64,000 bases of DNA from Capillidium heterosporum (lineage: Eukaryota > Entomophthoromycota > Entomophthoromycetes > Entomophthorales > Capillidiaceae). A program made the position numbers and the translations under genes. A model generated the notes under the pieces. It saw only the letters and a program-made list of their open reading frames with translations, ran no database searches and had not been told where the DNA came from. Positions 47,197 to 58,490 of the stretch are shown piece after piece (the first letter of the stretch is position 1; each line of letters opens with the position of its first letter). The stretch spans positions 1,550,001 to 1,614,000 of the forward strand of contig WBMQ01000010.1 of NCBI GenBank assembly GCA_016630905.1. The letters run 5' to 3'.

Positions 47197-47230
47197 TTAT
47201 AAATAACCTGCCAAGTATATTATTTTTAGC
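47197..47230. promoter_or_regulatory. paired A/T-rich sites upstream of copy 8
   Basis: TTATAAATAA (47197-47206) and TTATTTTTAG (47221-47230) both fit YTAWWWWTAR with a 14-base spacer. A third match, TTATTTTTAG, lies at 47105-47114 next to the TATA box. The arrangement is looser than at copies 2 and 7. Confidence 0.45.
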
Positions 47231-48322
47231 ACTGAAGTCCAATTGTGCAAATGAGAACGATCTTCCTTGATGAAATATGCAAGCAAAGGAAGCTTAATTT
47301 AGCAAACATTGGCATCAATTATGAAGACATGGCTCCTCCACACCTCTTTTACTTGAATGAATGCGGGCATTTAATTAGCCAAAGCAACTTTGCTGGTATT
47401 TCCTTAAGCCACTCGCTATAATGTGTGTCGTTTAATAAAAATGCCTATATATCACTCTAATAGCCTGTAAGCACCCAACAGTTCACCGCTATGTATACTT
47501 TATTATTCCACTTTGAAAGCAAAATTTAAAATAGATATTTATTTTTAGGGTTGAAATTTCATTATAATGAATAAGACCTAAATTGCTAACATAAATTATG
47601 TATTTACCCATTAAACTATACATTCTACAATAGTGGTTTAATACACCTATTTAAAAGTTTGTAAAATATCCGTACAAAGTATCTTTTCACTCTTCCAGCT
47701 ATTAGGATGTATGAAAATGGTTTAATACAGCTACTTCAAGAGGTAAAAATAGCAGATATTAAGATACGATGTACCTATTAATAAAAGTTGCAGACGATAT
47801 TACATGTTTGTAATGCATGTGCTACAAATTTCATTAAGCACATATTAAATCTTGTCACAAGATGGCAGATGTAAATAGCCGAAGGTGGGACAATTCGGGC
47901 TAAAAAATTCCCGAGGCCGGATTAAAATTACTAAATTTTAGTTGGATCGATCACCCAAAGAGTTCCTAAGCTTATTGGATCAGCCTCTATTTTCTATAGA
48001 AAACATGTCTACTTTATCGGATGCCGTAGAGCTAGGATGTGGAACTTTGATGGCATACCTACATGTACCTTGCAATAGAATATTGCCTGCTTTTAATAAC
48101 ATACTAAATGTGACTCTTGGAAATTCACTAAATAATTGTCTATACTTAAATACACATCGCTATTCTTAGTAGTAGTAAGTATATTTATCAATATTAAAAA
48201 GCCAATCTTACAAGGTTTATATTTGAATACTTGTAAATAAACCCATATTAAACTACAATTCAAGCGAAAATTATAATACACCATTTATCAAATATATAGA
48301 CGAATCTAGATAATATACACTA
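47231..48322. other. intergenic
   Basis: A 75-codon plus-strand frame (47942-48169) with no family features; otherwise AT-rich spacer. Confidence 0.45.
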
Positions 48323-48715
48323 TTAACAGCTTGCACCTTCAGGACGGTTGTACTTGATGAAAACTGACCCAGGACATCCCTTCAAACTATCCAAGTTGTT
48401 AGTGCCACCTTGAACTTCATAAAGAATATGGCCAACACAGTCCTTACCATAGTGTAAAAATACTCGAGTACTGCCAGAACTTATCATAGACTTGATCTGA
48501 AAGTCGGGGATATCGTTGCTACATCCATAAATACCATTGACTTTGGTGGTGTTGTACTGGCCACCATAGTTGGCCTCGGAGTAGAAGGTGGTGTCCATAT
48601 TCCAAGCGCCACCAGGAGGTAAGTGGACATCGCCGCAGCCACCACTAGGGGTGGGACATTTATCAGCATTGATGAGACTGAGGAGAGAGGCTAAGAGAAT
48701 GATTTGCAATTTCAT
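48323..48715 (-). CDS. secreted six-cysteine crystallin-like protein (copy 9)
   Basis: 130 residues. Signal peptide MKLQIILLASLLSLINA, mature DKCPTPSGGCGDVHLPPG, then FYSEANYGGQYNTTKV, YGCSNDIPDFQIKSM, FLHYGKDCVGHILYEV and KGCPGSVFIKYNRPEG, ending ASC. This copy has the clearest crystallin-like spacing (aromatic, then YGG, then IKS). TATA at 48771-48779 and paired A/T-rich sites at 48997-49029. Right-hand end of the array. Confidence 0.83.
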   Translation of the reverse strand: MKLQIILLASLLSLINADKCPTPSGGCGDVHLPPGGAWNMDTTFYSEANYGGQYNTTKVNGIYGCSNDIPDFQIKSMISSGSTRVFLHYGKDCVGHILYEVQGGTNNLDSLKGCPGSVFIKYNRPEGASC

Positions 48716-48996
48716 TTGGAAAAGTCGGTTGGAGTTGAGTTTTTCTATGAAAAATTAAGATGCAAAGCTCTCTTTTATATGTACTTTTCACTTATTTTTA
48801 ACATGCAACGCAACATTTATAGATATTTATGTCTTGTGGCACTTACCTGATAAAGTACTAATCCAATGTATATTATATTAACCAACTCATCTATAGCTTT
48901 TATTAATTCGGCAATATATTTGATACATATCACACGACTTAAATCCTTATACTTGACAGAAAATTTACAACAGTGTGGCTTAATGTTCAATAGCAA

Positions 48997-49029
48997 CTAA
49001 AAATATAAACCCAGGCCATCTATTTTTAA
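48997..49029. promoter_or_regulatory. paired MEF2/Rlm1-like sites upstream of copy 9
   Basis: CTAAAAATAT (48997-49006), a 13-base spacer, then CTATTTTTAA (49020-49029) followed by CTTTG. The left half deviates at one end position. Another match, TTATTTTTAA, is at 48792-48801. Confidence 0.55.
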
Positions 49030-50250
49030 CTTTGAGGCCAACTGGAATAGTTATATGTGATTGCGTCTACTTGCTTTCTTCTGTTTAGGCCCCTTTGTAA
49101 ACTGAATAATGAAAATGTAGCTTGTCTTGGTAGAGAAACTATCGTACTATGTCAAAATATGTGATTTAGAAAGGGCTGTCCTGACAAATTTAGCCATCAT
49201 TAACATGAAGACTACTCTGTTTGGATACTATGGGCAACATTCTTACAGATAAACTTAGAAGCCAGTATTTATATTTTTGGAACAGGGCAGTATATTTGTC
49301 GACTATGTTTTCCATATCTTCAAATCAATAGATGCGGATATTTATCCTCGAAAAGCGTCGGCTTTGTTCATACCTCCTTAGCCCACTTCCAACGATATAA
49401 ATATTTCCTATTAAGTTTCTCTTGAATCTACAGGGTATATATATGCTGCTACAATAGCTCAAAAGCACACAGCCATTCTAGACTTTACATTTTAAAAGCA
49501 AAGGAAGTTGTCCATTTTTAATATTAAAGCTGAAACAAAATGGACTAAGGCTTGTTTTGACAATAGCAATTAGACATTTCCCTATAAACTATTGAAGTTC
49601 ATAGCAGCTGTTCAATAAATTATTTTAAATCATATAAAAATAGCATACATCAAGATATAATGTGCCACTTAATAAACCATTATGAAAATACAGCGTGTTA
49701 ATAAACTCGTGATATATCTTTTATTAAGGATATACTATGCTATTTGGATCTGTAGTAACCAATGTAAACAGCTGAATGATATATATGTCAACTAGAGTTA
49801 AACTATTATCAAGAGAACTAGGCTAAAGTTATCTTGGCCTTATTTAAGGTATAGTTTTCCTAGGCGAATCTACCTACAACCTGTAGAAGCTTGTTGGTTA
49901 CTTGAGTAAAGTCAGTACATGATCGGGTCAAATATTAAAGAATTGATGGTAGCATACGATGCTGTTGTGATAAAAAGAGGCCATGGAGGAGTGGGACAGT
50001 TCAAAGTATTTATTGTAGTGCCGGATTCAAAAAATTCAAGGTAATACATACTACTTTGAATCACTTTCAAGACCAGTCATCGAAGTGATAAGGCTGCTAA
50101 CGTTACTTGAGTTGTTCAAATAAGTTTTCGTTTTGGAATTGGAGGTAGCATTTGTCGATAGAATAGCTGTAATATTTGGAAATGTGTGAGTAAAGCGATG
50201 GAGTCAAAAAAAGTTTTAAAGGATTTAAAGATAACAGTTACTAACTCTAA
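49030..50250. other. intergenic
   Basis: Promoter side of copy 9, then AT-rich DNA with no recognised feature. Confidence 0.45.
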
Positions 50251-51358
50251 ATTACTTTACCTTTCAAATTTCTCCAAACTGAGCATCCTCTTCCTTTTCA
50301 TCATTATCTTCCCTGTTGAAGTTTTCAAGGAACTTGGAAAGGAGGATTTCTTGTTGTAAGTAAAGGGATATATTATTGTACTAGCGTGGTACTTGAACCA
50401 ATTGCTTTAATTTAGGTGCTAAACACAGTAAATTTATCGAGCTTAAAAGCCTGTTTCTAATAGGAAAGGCGTTGGCTAATACCTTCTCAGAGTCGTTGGA
50501 AAGAGATTTGAGTATATAGAGAATTAGGTTTTCAAACTTATTATAAAGAGCCCACTGGTAGGTGTATTAAATAAAAGCCTAAATGCTATCTACCCTGGAT
50601 CTCAAAATTATTATTTGAGTGTAGAAGCTGAAAGTGTAAGGACATAAGAAAGTTGATCACTACTAAATTGATATAGACCTGGTTTTACCCAAAAATTAAA
50701 GTATTAAATACCTGTAAACATGTTTATAGTTTCAAGATTCATCTCTGAAAGCTTGGGGAAATTGGACTGGCATTCCAAAATAAGTTGCTTTTAAATTGGT
50801 ACTAAGATATTCAAATACCTTTCTATAAAGTTTATAAATGGGAATTACCTCAAACTTATCATGTTGATGCTCAGCCCTATATCGTTCTTTCTCCGAAATA
50901 CGCTAATATGGACAATTTCCTCATTGAAAAGCTTCATAGTTGGTAAGAAAAGTAGATAACTTTAACTGTATATTCTCCATAATTAAAACTATTGCCAATG
51001 ATTGATACAAAACTGTTGGAAGATAACGGCAGTAGTCGTAGCCAATTTGGTTGGGATAGCTTTAAAATCACTTGGAACTAGAAACAGTATCTGTTGTTAA
51101 AAATATAATTGATGGTCTGTAGCGAATATTCAGATATGAGGAGTGCTTAAAGCTGGATTTACAATGATAGTGTAGATGATATAATTGTCTTTTAGGTTGC
51201 CTTATGAGTAGCTCCAAATAAGCCTTCCAATCATCTAGTGAGACATTTACACTCTTGATATATTGGTTAGCCTTTTTACATTCATAAACGAATATAAACT
51301 TAATTACCTGGTCCTTAATTTCATTATCAAAACTAGAGTTGAAGAACTTTGATATCAT
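50251..51358 (-). pseudogene. probable decayed gene of unknown family
   Basis: A 96-codon minus-strand frame (51358-51068) begins MISKFFNSSFDNEIKDQ and contains VSLDDWKAYLELLIRQPKR. Downstream to about 50250 further protein-like pieces (KLSTFLTNYEAF, ISEKERYRAEHQHDKFE) occur in changing frames with stops and intron-like GT-AG pairs. It may be a broken gene; no domain was recognised. It could also be a short genuine gene with unusual introns. Confidence 0.3.
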
Positions 51359-52651
51359 TTTCTATTTGACTATTACATCAATCTGCAATCAACAAATTAA
51401 ATACCAAAGTCGACTTTATTGCATTAAAAATCTATAAATTAAACTTTTGAAAACCATTCCCAGTAGTTGGACATACATAATTCTCTATACAGAAAGCTTT
51501 TACTACCAATATCTAAGTTGCTCAAAGTGTCGACCTTTAGCTAGTGTTGTTGGTTGAGTTGGAGCTTTAAAAGAAGCTTGAAACTGAGTTGAAAATCGAT
51601 TTGTGATGAAGCTGGATTTCTAAATTTAGAAAGTTGAGTAGAATGGCATTTAATATTGGATACTGTAACCTTGAGTGTCGCAAATATATATTACTTATAC
51701 TCTCAATCATTATACAAATCTAATAATGTATTGATATATATATACAATACCATAGATAAACATTGAATGGAATTTATATTTTTTTACTTGCATATATAGC
51801 TGTGACTTTTCAAGTTCATATGTTTTGAACTCTTGGAATTCAAAATCTTGACGGAATAGAGGTATATTGTTGGTAGTGGCTCTTATATTGACCCAGTTGA
51901 AAAGGGTTCAATACAAGCATGCAACTTACTGTTTCATAGTCCTGTATGATGGATTTTTCTTCGATAGAGCCAATGCTAGCGGAGTCACTTCCAAGGAAAG
52001 GAAAAGATGGTAAGTGTCCAAAGCTACGGTATCACCAGATAAATTAAATCCTTTTACTATGCCACCGAAAACTTGACTTATTAATTTCGATATTCATATA
52101 TAATCCAAAAATGCTCTTTCGATTTTATGTTCTGAACTAACACTGTATGAAGAGAAGCTTATCTTTCTATATCTCCCACATCAGCCATCGTTTCTTTGGA
52201 TATCGTGATTAGGTTGCTCATAAGCTTGCTATTTTCAAACTAGACAATCTAGAATTCCAAAATACAATGCACGGGAACCAAGGAATTAATAAATCAACGC
52301 AGTCCTATTGGTAGAAATCCGGATTAACTTAGCTGCTAGTTAGGCGGAAGAATTTGATAATGTTCGAATTTGCCCAACCGCAATTAATCTAAATCAGAAC
52401 TTTGCTTGCCTCTGATTAGCTGGAGTAGCAAAAATTTAAACCGACGGTTCTATTCTTACCTACAAAAGGCTGTATTTCACCTTCTCTCAACCTTCTTTAA
52501 CCCGACCGAGCCAACCATCTAGTTAAAATTTAGGTAAGCCTTTACGTTTGTCCGATTGAAAATTTTCAACGTCACAAGTGACTTTGAGATATACCGAGTT
52601 TCTATAACGCTATAAACTGGTAGACCACCTTAACTGATACTTTCTTGTAGG
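51359..52651. other. intergenic, promoter side of Zn2Cys6 gene
   Basis: No coding sequence. A likely 5' leader intron runs from GTAAGC at 52534 to TTGTAG at 52650, ending one base before the start ATG of the next gene. Confidence 0.45.
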
Positions 52652-53596
52652 ATGTCCCATCTACCTATAGAGCCACAAATAAGTACTTCACCCCTACTCA
52701 CCAAGCCTTCAAAGCTTAAAGCCAGCAACGGTCCCCACACCCACCGTGCATGTGATGATTGCCGCATTCGTAAAATTAGATGCAAGCCGCTGGACAACTC
52801 TTGCGAATCCTGCGTAAAGCGAAATGTGCCTTGTACCTTTGTCAACCCTGTTATGAAACGAGGGCCCAAGCCACGCGACAGAGACTCCAACAGCCTGCAT
52901 GGATCTGGAAATTTTGACATCTCGTTCAACCAAAACAACCACATAGATATAGGGTCTAAGCCAATCTACGGTACCCGTATGGAGTTTACCAACCACATCA
53001 AGCCTGAGTTTGTATCTGATGGGATGGAGCATATTTCTTCCCAAGACATCAACCCTATCAGTACAGCCGGCACCACTACCTTTTCAGTGAAAACCGATGA
53101 GTACGGGAGCCTGAACATCATGGTTGACTCCAGAGGCCGGAAGATGGCCCACTTCTACCTCTGCGTCCGCGATGACCAACATCCACCACGCTACACCCCA
53201 GTATCCTCCACCAGCTTAACCGACCACCCCTTTGAGAACATCGAGCCCGACACCTGCCAGACCCACCAAGTCTTGGGACTTTTGACCAGCCAGCAGATCT
53301 ACATAACCATTATATTCTTCACCCATGTCTACCCCCAATACCCCAGCCTCAACATCGAAAGCTTCATGTACCAACTCACCCAACCTATGACGACCTCTAT
53401 GCTCTTCCTCCTCAACTGTATCTGTGCGGTGGCCTGCCCCTTCGGAAGCAACTCCAAGGCACGCTTTGACAAGACTCAGTTCTATCACAAGGCCCTAGAG
53501 ATCAACTACCATGACGAAGAGATACAGCAGCACCCCAACTGGGCCTACGGTCACATCTTGCTCAAGTCTCTGAAACCTAAAAATTCCCTAATTTAA
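52652..53596 (+). CDS. Zn2Cys6 fungal transcription factor, short or truncated
   Basis: 314 residues. The binuclear zinc cluster is complete: RACDDCRIRKIRCKPLDNSC, then ESCVKRNVPC (Cys pattern C-x2-C-x6-C-x6-C-x2-C-x6-C, residues about 33-60), followed by the basic linker MKRGPKPRDRDS. A region HQVLGLLTSQQIYITIIFFTHVYPQYPSLN and LEINYHDEEIQQHPNWAYGHILLKSL matches the start of the central domain of such regulators, which normally run to 600 residues or more. The frame stops shortly after, and a splice-acceptor-like CTAATTTAATTTCAG follows without a matching donor. The gene is probably truncated, or is a short DNA-binding derivative. GC content is higher than in its surroundings. Confidence 0.8.
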   Translation: MSHLPIEPQISTSPLLTKPSKLKASNGPHTHRACDDCRIRKIRCKPLDNSCESCVKRNVPCTFVNPVMKRGPKPRDRDSNSLHGSGNFDISFNQNNHIDIGSKPIYGTRMEFTNHIKPEFVSDGMEHISSQDINPISTAGTTTFSVKTDEYGSLNIMVDSRGRKMAHFYLCVRDDQHPPRYTPVSSTSLTDHPFENIEPDTCQTHQVLGLLTSQQIYITIIFFTHVYPQYPSLNIESFMYQLTQPMTTSMLFLLNCICAVACPFGSNSKARFDKTQFYHKALEINYHDEEIQQHPNWAYGHILLKSLKPKNSLI

Positions 53597-54131
53597 TTTC
53601 AGACTGGCAACTAAGGCGGCAATCCCCTACTTAATTATATACCGATATGTTTGCATGGCAACTTAATTATAAGTTTCAATTAACTTACTTTTTGAAATTA
53701 TCCTCATCTTATTCCAATTAAAATTACAAGCTTTGTAAGCGAATGTAGCTTTTAGTTATGTACCCTGATTTTGTTTAGTTGTATTGTCCGTAGCTTCTTA
53801 TAGTACCGTATATAGCATCAAAAGGCTTAAGATATTTACATAGAATTTATTAAATATTTGTAAACTCAGAAATGCAAGCTCTGTAAACTACTACCTTTAT
53901 TACTACCAAGGATATACGATATGTTTGTACTTTATGTATTTGAAAACATATTTCTTTATCCCAAAAACTTGCCCCAATTTCTCATTCTTCATAATTCCTT
54001 GATCATTCTTTTAAGCAAGTTTGAAAAAATTTGGGCAAGTCATCACAAAGCTCATAATTTTTGAATTGCTATAAATTTCATCCCAAAGCTGGTTTGACCA
54101 ATTTGTTGTTGAGTCTAAAGCATCAAGGAAC
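53597..54131. other. intergenic
   Basis: AT-rich; includes any lost 3' part of the Zn2Cys6 gene and the promoter of the Timeless homolog. Confidence 0.5.
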
Positions 54132-57107
54132 ATGTCGACACCACCACCAATCGACGCATCACCAAACTTCAACGCAGATTTGAGTAGCGATTCTGAACGC
54201 GATTCTGAGCATTCAACCTTCTATTCTTCTGATGAGGAGCCAACTGACGCTAGATCCAGTTACAAGGACTACGTCTTATCCATCTGTGCAGCAATTGGTG
54301 GGTTCGAGCCTTTAGGAGAAGATAAAGGTTACAAACCTAGGTTTATTCCCGATCCAACTAGGAAGTTGGATTTAAGTGGTATCAAAACAAGTAGGCAGGT
54401 GTATGTAAAGGGGCATGAAAGCTTGGGTAATACATTTTGTCATTTATTATTTTAATGTTGCATAGGCTGCTTACAGGATCTACGTAAGCTATTGAAGAGG
54501 GAGGAGAAAAGTAGTAAGACCAAGATAAACTTCAATTTGACAACCAGGAATCTACTTTTCCAATTCGATTTGGTAACTAAAGATTTGATACCGTTATTGG
54601 CATTACAGCCCGACTTCAAGACCGACCCACTTGGACGTACCTGCTTCGAACTTTTGACTTACATGATAGCCCCTTTGATAGACCGTCCCTACTTGAACAA
54701 TCTAGCGGATGTTTTATTAGAAGAGCAGGTCGAGATGGAAAATTCCAGCTTTGAAAAGGGTAAAGAGGATCGCTACGAGCAAGAACCGACCGTCGAACTC
54801 AACAGTGATGATTTGGAGGACTTTGGCTATGACGAAGAGACAATCATAGAAAGCGACGATGAACTGGAAACTGATTCCAACAAAGTCGATCTACTAACTA
54901 AAGTCAAAGAGCATAACCGAGAGCTAGTTGAGTACAAGAAGGCTATCCTAAGGTTCCCTTGGCTCTTAGAGCAGGTGATGTTCAATGTGGCTGAAGTTAT
55001 AAAGCTGGACAAACTAAGCCATAAGGACGATCAATTCCTATTTACCTGCCTGACATTTATCGACAGCTTGATCAAAATTTCAAAGGAGGACAAGGTTTTG
55101 CAAATGAGGACCATACAGGCTTTGGAAGAGAGTTTGGGTTTGGAGTTTATATTGACTATGGTCAGCCTAGTTGAAAACAAAAAGTTCCAACCTCTAACCG
55201 AACTGATCATCAGTATAGTATACAACCTGTTCTATCCTTTTCAGCTAGACCACCTATTCGGCTTACATCCCCAAGACCCACAGAGCCAGTCCAAAGGCGA
55301 TAGCGATATCTTATCCAACCAGCTTAGGTTAGAGAAGCTGTCTTTCCTTGAAGTTGAGAACAGCAATGATAGACATTCCAGGTTCGGCGGTACCAACAAC
55401 CTTTTAGGAAACCTTGCCACCATGCGACGCAAGGGAGGTGCCCTACAACTTTTCCCTAAACCCGACACTGGCAAGTATAAACTCCCTTCCATTCCAGTCG
55501 AAAATATCGACAGTCTGTTGGCTCAGATGCCATTTAAAAAGTCGGACGGGCACCACAAACGTAAGAAGTTGAAAATTGACGTGGATGTGAAGGTCATAGC
55601 TAATGACAGCAGGATCTTGGACCCCTTGAGTAGTTTCATGGACAGCTTCGTCAGCTCGGGGCTGGCAAAGATGATTTTGACCTTCTTCAAGCGAACTCAA
55701 GTCAAGGTTGACGATGCCAACGACATTGGACGTGTCCTCTACCTTTTACAATCCTCCTTCTACTACCTGGAACACCAACTCATGGACCACAAACGAGTCC
55801 AAGCGCTTAAGCAAGTCATACCTCTACTAACGAACCCTAAGCTGGCCCAATGGCTCATGCAGACTAGCGACGAGCTCAAGCAAAGTGGGCAGTTCAAGGC
55901 CCTGCGCGAAAACCTATACGCCATCAATAACTACCTGCAGCTGCTTTTAACTATGCGGTTTCTACCTCCCAACCACATCGAGAACCCTATCGTCTGCGAG
56001 CAGTTCGTTCAGATCGCCCAAAAGAATCTACACGAGTTTATCTACTCCTATGCCAATCTCCGACCGTTAAATGATCTCTACAACAAGCATTACCATTCCT
56101 ACATCAACGACACATTAGTAGATTTGACATTCACCTTCAACAAAACGGTCAAGATGTTCATAAAATCACAGCAGAGCGGTATCGTCTTTGCCAAGAAGAA
56201 AAAAAAAGCCAATCGCAAGTCGAAATCTAGTGTTGACAGCGAGCTTGACGGGTTCTTTGGTATGATTCAAGCTGCTGCCGATGACGACGGTCCAGATTCG
56301 GAAAATGAAGAGGATGATGGCACCCACTACGACGACTACGTCTTGGATTATGATAAGTATATTATGGTAATTGGTGTTTGCGTACTTGCTTACTTAAATT
56401 TTATTTTATAGTCTTACTGTAGCGATCCCGTAGTGCAAGCCCACATCATCCACTTGGAATCGACATTACTAAAGCTCACCCTCAACCCAGCCGAATACCT
56501 CTATTCTCCAATTCACCGCACCAGTATTAACTTAAGATTGCAAAAAGTAATCTCCCTGTTACACCACCTCATCGTAAAGCTAGGCACCTTAAAGTTAGTC
56601 TTCAAGCTGAGTTACCTCAAAGTGTTACGGGAAGCCGAGCTCTGTGGGCAAAAGTTGTTGATGACGATTAAGAGGGAGCCCAGATTGAAAGAGTTGTCAG
56701 AGGATACCTTCCGATGGACGAGGGAACTGATACAGTTTGCAGCGTTCGTCACTCAAAGGGTTATTATCGAAATCAACCAACACCAGGATATCTTGGTGGC
56801 GCTCGAGCCGAAATCATGGAAGAATATAGCTAGACCTAGCAAGAAGGGTAGTAAGGAAGGGGGCGAAGCTGAGGCTGGTGGATCACCGAGGGATGTGTAT
56901 ATTGAAGGGATGAATCAAGAGGCTTTAGATAACAGTCGAGATCAAGCGAACGAGACTACTGATATGGGCAATGGTATTGATGGTAACCTAACTAGGACGA
57001 TCGAGTTGGATGATTCAGATGAGGATATCCAGGCTAAACGAGCTCGTATAAGTGCTCCTATCGTGGACGACTTTGATGAGGAGATGTTCGAGGCCATGTA
57101 CGGGTAG
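54132..57107 (+). CDS. TOF1: Timeless/Tof1/Swi1 replication fork protection protein
   Basis: 963 residues, exons 54132-54426, 54466-56366, 56412-57107, phases exact. An acidic N-terminal leader precedes the Timeless signature YVLSICAAIGGFEPLGEDK, then CLQDLRKLLKREE and FDLVTKDLIPLLALQPDFK, with DPLGRTCFELLTYMIAPLIDRP. A helical repeat body continues to about residue 830, interrupted by acidic loops (EDFGYDEETIIESDDELE) and a lysine-rich block (KKKKKANRKSK). The C-terminus is acidic with an SDEDIQAKRARI segment. With Csm3/Tipin it travels with the replisome, stabilises stalled forks and supports cohesion and checkpoint signalling. The gene is shorter than yeast Tof1 but intact. Confidence 0.87.
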
Positions 57108-57239
57108 CTGGAATAAAGTTTATATACGATACACTGACATTTAACAGCATTTTCAACAGGCTATATAGATATAAGTCTACCTGGTAATGGAGTTTGTCTA
57201 TATAGAAGCATTGTAAATTATTTCCAAAGTATAACAATC

Positions 57240-57955
57240 CTGATTGTTACAGTCCTTACTACTAGGTCATAAACCTGTCCCGCTTATTTATTTTTTGTAC
57301 TACTTGCTCTACCAACTTTCATTCTATCATATCTCCAATTCGTAATTACCTTGGTTACAAACCTGCTCCGCCCCTTAGATTTTAATTGAATACCTTGATA
57401 CTTTCTCAGCTCGATCGCTACTTTAAAGTTCAAACGATCAGCAGCATAGTGTCTGACCTAGGAATTCCAATAGTACCGCTTTACCAACTGTTTTATGTGG
57501 AGGAGAGATAGTTTACGTCAAATCCAACTATTACAAAACAGCAGAGGTACTTGAACTCAATGATTGCTACTGAAAGCACCCATCTTGACAACGTTCCACT
57601 TTGCTATTTATAGCTGTTACTCACCTCTTGATCCCAACCCTTAGCCATAGCTGTTTCTAATAGCCTGATCTTCTGTTTTGCCTACAAATAAAGTCTTGTT
57701 CCTAGTAAATCTTTTAGTTATTAGACAGCACGACTATATGGTCCGACTTCTCTGCCCTCTCAGCTCACTCCATTCAAACTTTCTTCGCTTCCCTTTAGAC
57801 TTACCTCCTTTGGGTGATTTCTATTACCAATGCAGTGATTTACATTGGTTCTACTGTCCTGACCTATCCTACCATATCCCCCATTATGACACCATTATTA
57901 GTTGGATCTAACGGCACCTCCTTGGACCTTACATTTTACCTTATCATAGCACTGC
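57240..57955. repeat. degenerate dispersed repeat, copy B
   Basis: Second copy of the element at 37715-38690, in the same orientation. It starts near the ACTAGGTCATAAACCTG block, shares the TTCGTAATTACCTTGGTTACAAA and ATCTTGACAACGTTCCAC blocks, and ends at GTTGGATCTAACGGCACC...TTATCATAG. A 77-codon frame (57678-57911) is out of register with the most conserved reading and is not called. The right end abuts a trypsin-like pseudogene. Confidence 0.65.
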
Positions 57956-57959
57956 TAAA

Positions 57960-58490
57960 AGGGGAGGATGCAGAGTTTGATTTAGCTTAGTGCAAATTTC
58001 AGAAAGCCGGACTAGGGATTAGTACCACTATAACCAATGAATGAAAACTTAGTGATGCTAGCTTCAACTTTGGTACTGCCATCCTGCTCTAATTTACCTA
58101 GGTTGTCCTTAATAGAAAGATCAGCTTCTAGATGGCCAGGTCACTAGCATTTTTACAGTAAAGTTGAAGTGGAGAATTACTTTCAGTATAACTGCTTTCT
58201 TATTTTTCTTCTCCTTTAAAAGGGAGCACTATAAGCTGTAGTGATGACTTGTCCCTAAACTATGTGGATCGGTACCATTAAGACAGCCAGCTGAAGTTAG
58301 GATAACAGTAGGACTGATGGAAACACCTGCACATAGGAAGGAAATTTGGGTATCCAAATAAGCTAGCCACTTGTACTTGTGCTTTTAATTGACTTTACCA
58401 TCGCCTATAATACATCATTCAAAGTGGCTGAGGCTAAAGCTTGGATGTTACAAATCACTACTAATAAGGTGAATATATCAAATTTTATAT
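57960..58490 (-). pseudogene. trypsin-like serine protease remnant
   Basis: On the minus strand the family outline is readable across stops and frame changes. A signal peptide KFDIFTLLVVICNIQALA starts at an ATA instead of ATG. Then come the activation-site-like GDGKVN, KYKWLAYLDTQ, and FLCAGVSISPTVILTSAGCL, which corresponds to the trypsin block ending TAAHC but lacks the catalytic His. Next is ASDLAI-stop-KL, the catalytic Asp region, then FSFIGYSGTNP. The Ser region is missing; homology ends at the repeat at 57240-57955. Clearly non-functional. Confidence 0.7.

Noticed and set aside
57678..57911. 77-codon ORF in the repeat
   Set aside because: The better-conserved reading between the two repeat copies is in another frame and contains stops.
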